Source: Ferranicluibacter rubi
Lineage (GTDB): Bacteria > Pseudomonadota > Alphaproteobacteria > Rhizobiales > Rhizobiaceae
DNA: 64,000 nt
Assembly: GCF_011603255.1 (NCBI RefSeq)
Contig: NZ_JAANCM010000013.1
Location: 62,001-126,000, forward strand
Direction: 5' to 3'
Shown here: positions 47,414 through 54,652 of the stretch, piece after piece
Layout of the letters: each line of letters begins with the position of its first letter
How positions within the stretch are numbered: position 1 is the stretch's first letter
Program-made: the position numbers and the translations under genes
The notes under the pieces: generated by a model
Seen by the model: only the letters and a program-made list of their open reading frames with translations
Told to the model about the DNA's origin: nothing
Database searches by the model: none

Positions 47414-48282
47414 GGGCGGGCTCCCATGCGGCGCAACACCGCGCTGTGGGCCGCGCCGACGATGAGGACGAGGACGGCGGCAAGGCCTGCAGCCATGAAC
47501 AGGGCCGACCAGATCTGCACCGTCTGCCCGTAATAGGACCCAGCCAGCAGGCGCGCGCCGAGGCCTGCAACAGCACCTGTCGGCAACTCGCCGACGATGG
47601 CCCCGACCAGCGAGATCGCCACCGCCACCTTCAGCGAGGTGAACAGATAGGGCATGGAGGCCGGCCAGCGGAGCTTCCAGAACAGCTGCGAGGGGCTGGC
47701 ATTGTAGGTGCGCATCAGGTCGAGCTGGATCTGCTCGGGGCTGCGCAGACCCTTCACCATGCCGACGGCAATCGGGAAGAACGAGAGATAGGTTGAGATC
47801 AGCGCCTTCGGCAGCAGGCCGGAAATGCCGATGGCGTTCAGCACGACGATGATCATCGGCGCGATGGCGAGGATCGGGATGGTCTGGCTGGCGATGATCC
47901 AGGGCATCAGCGAGCGATCCATCGCCCTGTTGTGCACGATGCCGACGGCAAGCGTGATGCCGAGCAGCGTGCCAAGTCCGAAGCCGACGAGCGTGGCCGA
48001 GAGCGTAATCCACGCGTGGTAGACAAGGCTGCGCTTGGAGGTCACCGGCTTGTTGATGGTGGTGTCCCACAGCTCTGCTATCACCTGATGGGGCGCCGGG
48101 AGAACGGGCCGCACCTGCGCCATCGTCCGGGGCACGATTTCCGAAAAGGTGATGGTGGTGCCGGCCCGGGCGGCGGTGTCGCGCTCGAACGGCGCGTTGA
48201 GGAAGACGGCGGCGGCGTACCACAGGGCGAGCAGGGCTGCGAGAATGGTGAAGACGGGGAGGATTTTTTCGCGGGTGGTCAT
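47410..48282 (-). CDS. ABC transporter permease (SsuC/TauC/ThiX type)
   Basis: A 290-aa permease, partner of the next gene. One N-terminal helix (ILPVFTILAALLALWYAAAV) is followed by a periplasmic loop of about 60 residues, then the five-helix core. The ATPase-docking loop is NASPSQLFWKLRWPASMPYLF, quoted here as LFWKLRWPASMPYLF, followed by GAIVGELPTGAVAGLG. It is separated from the cluster's ATPase gene by a DUF559 gene and two repeat elements, an unusual break in such an operon. Confidence 0.88.
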   Translation of the reverse strand: MTTREKILPVFTILAALLALWYAAAVFLNAPFERDTAARAGTTITFSEIVPRTMAQVRPVLPAPHQVIAELWDTTINKPVTSKRSLVYHAWITLSATLVGFGLGTLLGITLAVGIVHNRAMDRSLMPWIIASQTIPILAIAPMIIVVLNAIGISGLLPKALISTYLSFFPIAVGMVKGLRSPEQIQLDLMRTYNASPSQLFWKLRWPASMPYLFTSLKVAVAISLVGAIVGELPTGAVAGLGARLLAGSYYGQTVQIWSALFMAAGLAAVLVLIVGAAHSAVLRRMGARP

Positions 48283-48314
48283 GGATAGGGCACCCCGGCG
48301 GTGATGGGGTGATG

Positions 48315-48497
48315 AAAGAAGTCCCGCTCTGGGCTGCCGCCCATCTCCCCCACAAGGGGGGAGACCTGCAGGTGGCTGCCGATCGCCCTATTTTGGGCAA
48401 ATTCATTCTGGATGCCGATGGTGAGAGAAAGACCTCGCCGCACGTCTTCTCCCCCCTTGTGGGGGAGATGGCCGGCAGGCCAGAGAGGGTGTTTCTT
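48315..48497. repeat. Repeat family A, copy 3 (paired inverted halves)
   Basis: Left half with CTCTGGGCTGCCGCCCATCT then CCCCCACAAGGGGGGAGA; right half with CTTCTCCCCCCTTGTGGGGG then AGATGGCCGGCAGGCC and AGAGAGGG. It ends 11 bp before the stop codon of the DUF559 gene. Confidence 0.85.
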
Positions 48498-48508
48498 TCG
48501 AACAGGCA

Positions 48509-48892
48509 TCACGACGCTCCCACCTCGGCAAGACGCTCGGCAATCTTGCTTTCGATCAGCTGCGTGAGATGATCCGGGTTGCCGATGATCTGATCGTTGT
48601 CGAAGCGGAGGACAGTGAAGCCCTGTTGCATCATGAAGGCGTCGCGGCGCCGATCGTGTTGTTTTCCCGCGTCGGTCTCGTGGCTGTCACCATCGACCTC
48701 GATGACGATGCGGGCGATGAGCCACGCGAAATCGGCGATGTAGGGGCCGATGGGCGTTTCACGCCGGAAGCGGGCGCCGCGGGGGTGGAAATCCCGCAGG
48801 ATGTTCCACATGATTTGCTCGGCCTTGGTGCGTTCCCGACGGAGGCGCTTGGCGCGGGTTCGGGTGAGGGAGGTGATGTTGGAGTGGGCCAT
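48509..48892 (-). CDS. DUF559 (Vsr-like) endonuclease-fold protein
   Basis: A 127-aa PD-(D/E)XK-like protein. Family landmarks: TRAKRLRRERTKAEQIMWN, the FRRETPIGPYIADFAW segment with conserved Arg, Glu and Asp, the ARIVIEVDGDSHE active-site stretch with the acidic and His residues, and the QQGFTVLRFDNDQI end. Such proteins resemble the Vsr mismatch endonuclease, but activity is not established for most. The start ATG at 48892 begins the family N-terminus. The gene lies exactly between two family A repeats and splits the importer's permease genes from its ATPase gene, suggesting it arrived with the repeats (inference). Confidence 0.85.
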   Translation of the reverse strand: MAHSNITSLTRTRAKRLRRERTKAEQIMWNILRDFHPRGARFRRETPIGPYIADFAWLIARIVIEVDGDSHETDAGKQHDRRRDAFMMQQGFTVLRFDNDQIIGNPDHLTQLIESKIAERLAEVGAS

Positions 48893-48934
48893 GGTTCGGG
48901 TGGTCCCGGTGAGGCGGTGGTGTTGGTTTGGGGA

Positions 48935-49160
48935 AGGAAGGCCCTCTCTGGCCTGCCGGCCATCTCCCCCACAAGGGGGGAGAGGACTTGTGGCCTGCTC
49001 CCTGATCCATTTTCGATGTGCAGTGCGGAGCGCATGCTGCCACATGTGAAGACAGTTCAGTAAAATTCTAAACCCGCTTTGTGGAGTAGAAGGCCCGCTC
49101 CAAGTCTTCTCCCCCCTTGTGGGGGAGATGCCCGGCAGGGCAGAGAGGGCCTTCCTTCTT
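48935..49160. repeat. Repeat family A, copy 4 (paired inverted halves)
   Basis: Left half with CCTCTCTGGCCTGCCGGCC then ATCTCCCCCACAAGGGGGG; right half with GTCTTCTCCCCCCTTGTGGG then GGAGATGCCCGGCAGGGC and AGAGAGGGCC. It begins 42 bp upstream of the DUF559 start and ends 18 bp before the ATPase stop at 49179. Confidence 0.85.
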
Positions 49161-49178
49161 TCCCCCCACAACCCCACG

Positions 49179-50000
49179 CTACTCGTCATAGCTATGCCCC
49201 GCCCGCAACCCATCCCGTACCCGGCTGGCGATCTCCAGAAACTCCGGTGTCTCGCGGATATCCAGGGGGCGTTCCCGCGGCAAAGTCGACTCGATGACGT
49301 CGGTGATCCGGCCCGGCCGCGGGCTCATGACGACGATTCTGGTGGAGAGGTAGACGGCTTCGGGGATCGAGTGGGTGACGAAGCAGATGGTCTTTTCGGT
49401 GCGCGCCCAGAGCTCGAGGAGCTGCTCGTTCAGGTGGTCGCGGACGATTTCATCGAGCGCGCCGAAAGGTTCGTCCATCAGCAGGAGATCGGCGTCGAAG
49501 GCGAGCGCGCGGGCGATGGAGGCGCGTTGCTGCATGCCGCCGGAGAGCTGCCAGGGGAATTTCTTGCCGAAGCCGGAGAGGTTGACCAGCGCAAGCGTGC
49601 GCTCGATCCGCGCCCGCTTGTCGGCCTCACTGTAGCCCATGATCTCCAGCGGCAGGGCGATGTTCTGCTCGATCGTGCGCCAGGGATAAAGGGCTGCGGC
49701 CTGGAAGACGTAACCGTAGGAGCGGTTCTTGCGTGCATCCTCGGGCGTCGTGCCGTTGACGGTGATGGTACCGGCGGTCGGCTTTTCCAGATCCGCGATG
49801 ACGCGCAGGAAGGTGGTCTTGCCGCAGCCGGAGGGGCCGATGAAGGAGACGAAATCGCCCTTGCGGACGTCGAGATTGACACCCGTCAACGCGGTGACCG
49901 GGCCGTCGTCTGTCTTGAAGGTGAGCCCGAGATCCCGGGCGGATACAACGGAGCGGGTATTCGGAGACCCGGCTTTCGGAACGAGGGCATCTTGTATCAT
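49179..50000 (-). CDS. ABC transporter ATP-binding protein (SsuB/TauB/ThiZ type)
   Basis: A 273-aa ATPase of the nitrate/sulfonate/HMP importer group. Walker A GPSGCGKTT, signature LSGGMQQRASIARAL, Walker B LLLMDEPFGALDE and H-loop CFVTHSIPEA. RPGRITDVIESTLPRERPLD near the end is typical. The ATG at 50000 overlaps the stop of the upstream secreted-protein gene by four bases (ATGA) and is preferred; ATGs at 50009 and 50027 are in frame and would overlap more. It energises the permeases at 46550 and 47410, from which it is now separated by the DUF559/repeat insertion. Confidence 0.88.
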   Translation of the reverse strand: MIQDALVPKAGSPNTRSVVSARDLGLTFKTDDGPVTALTGVNLDVRKGDFVSFIGPSGCGKTTFLRVIADLEKPTAGTITVNGTTPEDARKNRSYGYVFQAAALYPWRTIEQNIALPLEIMGYSEADKRARIERTLALVNLSGFGKKFPWQLSGGMQQRASIARALAFDADLLLMDEPFGALDEIVRDHLNEQLLELWARTEKTICFVTHSIPEAVYLSTRIVVMSPRPGRITDVIESTLPRERPLDIRETPEFLEIASRVRDGLRAGHSYDE

Positions 50001-50362
50001 CTGCGGCATTGCGAAAGCGGTCCCCATGTGGTGCCGTCCTTGAAACGGATCGTGTAGCCCTTCGCGCCCTCGTCGAGCGCGACGGTTTCCGTCGGGCCGA
50101 CCTCGCCGTCGGCGTCGCACTGGGTGCGGATGGTAAAGCCCGACGCAGTTTTCGCGGCCGTTCCCTCGAACTGGCAATAGACCGTGGCCGTGGTGATGCC
50201 TTCATCGTTGAGGAGGAAGAAGGCGTCTGCACCGCTCGATTCCCCGGTCTTGGTGTAGAGGCAGCCTTCCGCATTGCCATAGGCCCCGTCGAGAAATGTG
50301 GGCGCCGCGATGCTCACACCGGAGACGCAGCCGCAGGCGGCAAAGAGCGCGAGTGAACGCAT
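49997..50362 (-). CDS. Small secreted cysteine-containing protein, unknown
   Basis: A 121-aa protein with a Sec signal peptide (MRSLALFAACGCVSGVSIAA, cleavage before PTFLDGAYG). The mature part is about 100 residues with four cysteines (GCLYT, YCQFEG, TQCDADG, SQCRR) suited to two disulfides, and strand-like segments (GFTIRTQCDADG; YTIRFKDGTTWG). I do not recognise a named family. It starts one base inside the dihydropyrimidinase stop and ends in an ATGA overlap with the ATPase gene, so it is firmly part of the operon. A role in substrate capture or stress is not assignable. Confidence 0.7.
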   Translation of the reverse strand: MRSLALFAACGCVSGVSIAAPTFLDGAYGNAEGCLYTKTGESSGADAFFLLNDEGITTATVYCQFEGTAAKTASGFTIRTQCDADGEVGPTETVALDEGAKGYTIRFKDGTTWGPLSQCRR

Positions 50363-51816
50363 CAGACGCCGCTCGCCGGAATGCCGGTGCGGGTGACCTT
50401 GCGCGGCGCGGTAATGTCCTTCCAGGTAGAGAGCGCCTTTGCGACCGGCGTCACCGGCGGGCGGCGCACGAAGGCGCCATGGCCTTCTCGCGTCTTGACC
50501 GTATCCTCCTCGATCGCGACGACGCCACGGGTCAGCGTGTAGCGGGGCAGGCCGGTGACCGTTTTTCCCTCGAAAACGTTGTAATCGATCGCCGATTGCT
50601 GGGTCTTTGCCGAGATAGTCTTTGTCCGCTTCGGGTCCCAGACGACGAGATCGGCATCGGCCCCGACGAGGATCGCGCCCTTCTTCGGGTAGATGTTGAG
50701 GATCTTGGCGATGTTGGTTGAGGTCACGGCGACGAACTCGTTCATGGTGATGCGGCCGGTGGCGACGCCGTGGGTCCAGAGCATCGGCATGCGGTCTTCG
50801 AGACCTCCGGTGCCGTTGGGGATCTTGCGGAAGTCGCCGAGGCCGGAGCGCTTCTGCTGCGTGGTGAAGGCGCAATGGTCGGTTGCGACGACCTGCAGCG
50901 AGCCGGAGGAGAGGCCGGCCCAGAGGCTGTCCTGATGCTGCTTGCTGCGGAAGGGCGGCGACATCACGCGGCGGGCGGCGTGGTCCCAGTCGGGATTGGC
51001 ATATTCGCTTTCGTCCAGCGTCAGGTGCTGGATCAGGGGCTCGCCATAGACTCGGCAGCCCTTCTGCCGGGCGCGGCGGATGGCTTCGTGGCTCTGCTCG
51101 CAGGAGGTGTGGACGATATAGACCGGGCAGCCGGCCATGTCGGCGATCATGATGGCGCGGTTCGTCGCCTCACCCTCGACCTCCGGCGGCCGTGAATAGG
51201 CATGCGCTTCCGGCCCGTCATTGCCGTCCGCCATCAGTTTGGCCTGCATCTGCGCCACCACATCGCCGTTTTCGGCATGGACGAGCGGCAGTGCGCCAAG
51301 TTCCGCGCAGCGCTGGAATGAGGCGAACATCTCGTCGTCATCCACCATCAGGGCACCCTTGTAGGCCATGAAGTGCTTGAAGGTGTTGATGCCCCTGTCG
51401 CGGACGATCGTCTCCATCTCCTCGAAGACCTGCGCCCCCCACCAGGTGATGGCCATGTGGAAAGAGTAGTCGCAGGCCGCCCGCGAGGTCTTGTTGTGCC
51501 ACATATCGAGCGCGTCGAGCAGCGACTGGCCGGGGTTCGGCAGCGCGAAATCCACCACCATCGTCGTGCCGCCGGCAAGAGCCGCGCGAGTGCCGCTCTC
51601 GAAATCGTCGGCGGAATAGGTGCCCATGAACGGCATTTCGAGATGGGTATGCGGATCGATACCGCCGGGCATGACGTAGCACCCCGTCGCGTCCAGCGTG
51701 TCGCCACCCGTCAGGTTCTGTCCGATCTCGGCTATGAGGCCGTTCTCGATGCGGATGTCCGCGGTGTAAGTGAGATCGGCGGTGACGATGGTGCCGTTCT
51801 TGATGATGGTGGTCAT
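50362..51816 (-). CDS. hydA: Dihydropyrimidinase / D-hydantoinase
   Basis: A 484-aa amidohydrolase that opens the ring of dihydrouracil or dihydrothymine (and 5-substituted hydantoins) to the N-carbamoyl compound. The binuclear metal site is complete by eye: H56 and H58 (DPHTHLEMPF), carbamylated K153 (HFMAYKGAL), the His of LPLVHAENGD, the His of YIVHTSCEQ and the Asp of VVATDHCAF. Length is normal for the group. The ATG at 51816 overlaps the MazF-like gene by four bases, so translation is coupled to the toxin. Second step of reductive pyrimidine degradation. Confidence 0.93.
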   Translation of the reverse strand: MTTIIKNGTIVTADLTYTADIRIENGLIAEIGQNLTGGDTLDATGCYVMPGGIDPHTHLEMPFMGTYSADDFESGTRAALAGGTTMVVDFALPNPGQSLLDALDMWHNKTSRAACDYSFHMAITWWGAQVFEEMETIVRDRGINTFKHFMAYKGALMVDDDEMFASFQRCAELGALPLVHAENGDVVAQMQAKLMADGNDGPEAHAYSRPPEVEGEATNRAIMIADMAGCPVYIVHTSCEQSHEAIRRARQKGCRVYGEPLIQHLTLDESEYANPDWDHAARRVMSPPFRSKQHQDSLWAGLSSGSLQVVATDHCAFTTQQKRSGLGDFRKIPNGTGGLEDRMPMLWTHGVATGRITMNEFVAVTSTNIAKILNIYPKKGAILVGADADLVVWDPKRTKTISAKTQQSAIDYNVFEGKTVTGLPRYTLTRGVVAIEEDTVKTREGHGAFVRRPPVTPVAKALSTWKDITAPRKVTRTGIPASGV

Positions 51817-52193
51817 GGATGTTCCCCTTGTTGTTTCTTTTCGCTCGTCGGGGGAGCGGGATAAGGTAGGCCAACGGCCAAGGTCAGAGCGATTTCGAGT
51901 CTTGTCATATCCGCGGGCCCAAGCTGGCCGATTCGTTGGCGAATGACCTCCTTTTTCAGAGGCGAGATTTTTTCGACCATAACTTGAGAGACGTGCTGCA
52001 AACCGTTTTCAGCGGTCGGCGCGACGATGGGCCGAAGCACGGGTGCGTCGATCAGATATGTTGTAATCGGACATGCAAGAATGCTGCTCAAAGGCTCGAT
52101 GAAGGCATCTGCCTGCATGATCACGGCAGGTCTGGGTTTTCCAAGTTCAGCGGGAAAAACCGCAATCACGACATCTCCCCGGCTAAGTTTCAT
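51813..52193 (-). CDS. MazF/PemK-type toxin (putative mRNA interferase)
   Basis: A 126-aa protein of the MazF/PemK/Kid family. The N-terminal RGDVVIAVFPAELGKPRPAVIMQ is the family's DNA/RNA-binding and dimer strand region, quoted here as GKPRPAVIMQ plus RGDVV, followed by ILACPITTYL. The C-terminal 20 residues (PAPPTSEKKQQGEHP) are extra and unstructured-looking, running into the hydA ribosome site. The ATGA overlap at 51813-51816 couples it to hydA. The upstream MazE-like gene overlaps it by four bases. Toxicity has not been shown. Confidence 0.82.
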   Translation of the reverse strand: MKLSRGDVVIAVFPAELGKPRPAVIMQADAFIEPLSSILACPITTYLIDAPVLRPIVAPTAENGLQHVSQVMVEKISPLKKEVIRQRIGQLGPADMTRLEIALTLAVGLPYPAPPTSEKKQQGEHP

Positions 52194-52402
52194 GGCTCGT
52201 CCCAGTCCACCGGCCCGACCGCCGCGATCCAGTCCATGATTTCGTCTTCCTCATCGGAGGCTGCGATCCGTTGTGCCTCCTGCTGAAGCTGCTCCTGAAA
52301 CGCCATATCATCGGTAACGGGAACCCAGATCTCGACCGGACGATAGCCTCGCCTCATCAGGTCCGCCCGCTCTTCTTGTGACAATTCTCTTGGACGTCCC
52401 AT
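52190..52402 (-). CDS. MazE-type antitoxin (DUF3018)
   Basis: A 70-aa protein of the DUF3018/antitoxin MazE family: MGRPRELSQEERADLMRRGY and RPVEIWVPVTDD, then an acidic C-terminus (SDEEDEIMDW) expected to bind the toxin. AGGAG precedes the ATG at 52402, which excludes the longer frame starting at 52426. It lies 38 bp after the carbamoylase stop and overlaps the MazF-like gene by four bases, antitoxin first. Confidence 0.85.
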   Translation of the reverse strand: MGRPRELSQEERADLMRRGYRPVEIWVPVTDDMAFQEQLQQEAQRIAASDEEDEIMDWIAAVGPVDWDEP

Positions 52403-52440
52403 CGCCGTCTCCTGTGCGGTCCTCATCCTGTCGTTCTATG

Positions 52441-53691
52441 TTACTCCACAATCTCCGCCGTCTCCACCACGGCATGAAACAGCACATCGCAGCCGGCGCT
52501 GGCCCAGTCCTTGGAAATCTCCTCCGCCTCGTTGTGGCTGAGACCGCCGACGCAGGGGCACATGATCATCGTTGCAGGCGCGACCTTGGCCGCCCAGCAG
52601 GCGTCGTGGCCGGCGCCGGATATGATGTCCATGTGGCTGAGGCCGAGCTTTTCGGCGGCGGTCCGCACCGTCGAGACCAGCGTCGGGTCGAAGGTGATGG
52701 GGTCGAAATGGCCGACGGCCTCGACCGCGTAGCCGACGCCGAGATCTTCGCAGATCCGGGCGGCCTCCGCCTCGATCGTTGCGCGCATGCGGTCGAGTTT
52801 CGCCTGGTCGGGCGTGCGGATATCGACGGTGAAGACGACCTTGCCGGGGAGGACGTTGCGCGAGTTCGGGGAGAAGAAGACCTGGCCGACGCCGCCGACC
52901 GCGCCCGGCTGTTCGCCCATGGCCACAGTCTGTACCATCTCCACAATGCGCGACATGGCGAGGCCTGCATTGACGCGCAGTGCCATGGGCGTCGAGCCCG
53001 TGTGTGCCTCGCGGCCCGTCAGCGTGAATTCCAGCCACCAGAGACCCTGGCAGTGGGTGACCACGCCGATCGCCTTGTTTTCCGCTTCCAGAATGGGACC
53101 CTGCTCGATGTGATATTCGAAATAGGCGTGCATCTTGCGCGCGCCCATCTCTTCCTCGCCCAGCCAGCCGATCCGCTTCAGCTCGTCGCCATAGGTCTTT
53201 CCGTCTGGATCCTTACGGCTATAGGCATAGTCGAGCGTGTGGACGCCAGCGAAAACACCGGAGGCCAGCATGGCGGGGGCAAAGCGCGCGCCTTCCTCGT
53301 TTGCCCAGTTGGTGATGACCACGGGGTGCTTGGTCTTTAGGCCAAGGTCGTTCATGGTGCGCACGACTTCCAGTCCCGCGAGCACGCCGAGCACACCGTC
53401 GTATTTTCCGCCGGTCGGCTGGGTGTCGAGATGCGAGCCGACATAGACGGGCAAGGCATCCGGGTCGGTGCCGGGACGGGTCGCAAACATGGTTCCCATG
53501 GCATCGACGCCCATGGTCATGCCGGCGTCGCGACACCAGGTCGCAAACAGGCTGCGGCCTTCGGCATCCGCATCGGTCAGCGTCTGGCGATTGTTGCCGC
53601 CGGCAATGCCCGGGCCGATCTCCGCCATCTGCATGAGACTGTCCCAAAGACGGTCGGCATCGACACGCATATTCTCGCCTGGTGCTGCCAT
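52441..53691 (-). CDS. N-carbamoyl amino acid hydrolase / beta-ureidopropionase (M20 family)
   Basis: A 416-aa zinc-dependent amidohydrolase of the HyuC/AmaB group. Metal-site motifs are YVGSHLDTQPTGGKYDG, ITNWANEEGARF and the EYHIEQGPILE stretch; the dimerisation-domain HTGSTPM loop and the C-terminal SGAGHDAC are present. It hydrolyses N-carbamoyl-beta-alanine (or N-carbamoyl amino acids) to the amino acid, carbon dioxide and ammonia, the third step after hydA. The ATG at 53691 has GAGGGATGAAG upstream; an ATG seven codons in is an alternative. First gene of the minus-strand cluster, divergent from the RutR-like regulator. Confidence 0.9.
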   Translation of the reverse strand: MAAPGENMRVDADRLWDSLMQMAEIGPGIAGGNNRQTLTDADAEGRSLFATWCRDAGMTMGVDAMGTMFATRPGTDPDALPVYVGSHLDTQPTGGKYDGVLGVLAGLEVVRTMNDLGLKTKHPVVITNWANEEGARFAPAMLASGVFAGVHTLDYAYSRKDPDGKTYGDELKRIGWLGEEEMGARKMHAYFEYHIEQGPILEAENKAIGVVTHCQGLWWLEFTLTGREAHTGSTPMALRVNAGLAMSRIVEMVQTVAMGEQPGAVGGVGQVFFSPNSRNVLPGKVVFTVDIRTPDQAKLDRMRATIEAEAARICEDLGVGYAVEAVGHFDPITFDPTLVSTVRTAAEKLGLSHMDIISGAGHDACWAAKVAPATMIMCPCVGGLSHNEAEEISKDWASAGCDVLFHAVVETAEIVE

Positions 53692-53841
53692 GGCTTCATC
53701 CCTCTTCGTTCGAACGCGACGATGCGCAATGGCGCGATCGGGCCTGACGTTCGATTGCATTGTTCCCGCCGGTCGAATGGGGCATTCTTTTTGTTCGCCC
53801 TCGTATCAGTCGTTGCGTTTGTCATTGAAGTGACTGATAAT

Positions 53842-53857
53842 TTAACCGGTTGGTAAA
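53842..53857. promoter_or_regulatory. Candidate RutR box
   Basis: TTAACCGGTTGGTAAA matches the known RutR operator TTGACCA-NN-TGGTCAA at 11 of 14 defined positions. It lies in the 273-bp divergent region, 151 bp from the carbamoylase start and 108 bp from the tetR-type start, where an operator for both units would be expected. Confidence 0.45.
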
Positions 53858-53964
53858 CATTACAACTTCCGTTGCAGCACTCAAGACGGAAAAGCAAAAA
53901 AACGAAAAAGCTGCAAACGACGTGACGGACATGGCGGTCGGAAGGCCGGCGAAGGGGGCGTGGG

Positions 53965-54630
53965 ATGGCATTGCCAAGAGCAGCGAGAACGCAACGGCGC
54001 ACGCGGATCCAGGAAGAGAAGGAAGAGGTGATTCTGGAAGCGGCGCTGGAGGTCTTTGCGACCAACGGCTTTCGCGGCAGCACCATCGACCAGATCGCCG
54101 AGGTCGCAGGCATGTCGAAGCCGAACCTGCTCTACTACTTCCGCACCAAGGAGGCGATGCACCGGGCACTGATCGAGCGGGTGCTCGACAGTTGGCTCGA
54201 TCCGCTGCGCGAATTCGATGCGGAGGGCAATCCAGTGACCGAGATCCGCAGCTACATCCGGCGCAAGCTCGAAATGGCGCGCGATTTTCCGCGCGAGAGC
54301 CGGCTTTTCGCCAATGAAGTCCTGCAGGGTGCGCCGCGGATCGAGGACGCGCTGATGGGGCCGCTGAAATCTCTGGTGGACGAAAAGGCGAAGGTCATCC
54401 GCGCCTGGGCCAAGGCCGGCAAGATCGCCAAGTGCGACCCCTATCACCTGATCTTCGCCATCTGGGCGACGACGCAGCACTATGCCGACTTCGACGTGCA
54501 GGTGCGGGCGGTGCTCGGCACGGATCGGGCGGGCGAGGGGCGTTTCGAGGATGCGGCCCGGTTTCTGGAACTGCTTTTCGTCAATGGTCTCGCGGTGGGC
54601 GGGCCTGCCAACGGTGGACCTGCGACCTGA
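53965..54630 (+). CDS. TetR-family regulator, RutR-like
   Basis: A 221-aa repressor. The helix-turn-helix is at about residues 20-65 (EVILEAALEVFATNGFRGST, then IDQIAEVAGMSKPNLLYYF), with the PNLLYYFRTKEAM recognition helix typical of RutR/YcdC. The ligand-binding part has FPRESRLFANEVLQGAP and the DPYHLIFAIWATTQHYADFD segment that characterise this subgroup. RutR in Escherichia coli senses uracil. Divergence from the pyrimidine-degradation cluster makes it the likely local regulator. It converges with the adenylate cyclase gene. Confidence 0.87.
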   Translation: MALPRAARTQRRTRIQEEKEEVILEAALEVFATNGFRGSTIDQIAEVAGMSKPNLLYYFRTKEAMHRALIERVLDSWLDPLREFDAEGNPVTEIRSYIRRKLEMARDFPRESRLFANEVLQGAPRIEDALMGPLKSLVDEKAKVIRAWAKAGKIAKCDPYHLIFAIWATTQHYADFDVQVRAVLGTDRAGEGRFEDAARFLELLFVNGLAVGGPANGGPAT

Positions 54631-54652
54631 GATCTTTTCGCGGAAAGTCTGA

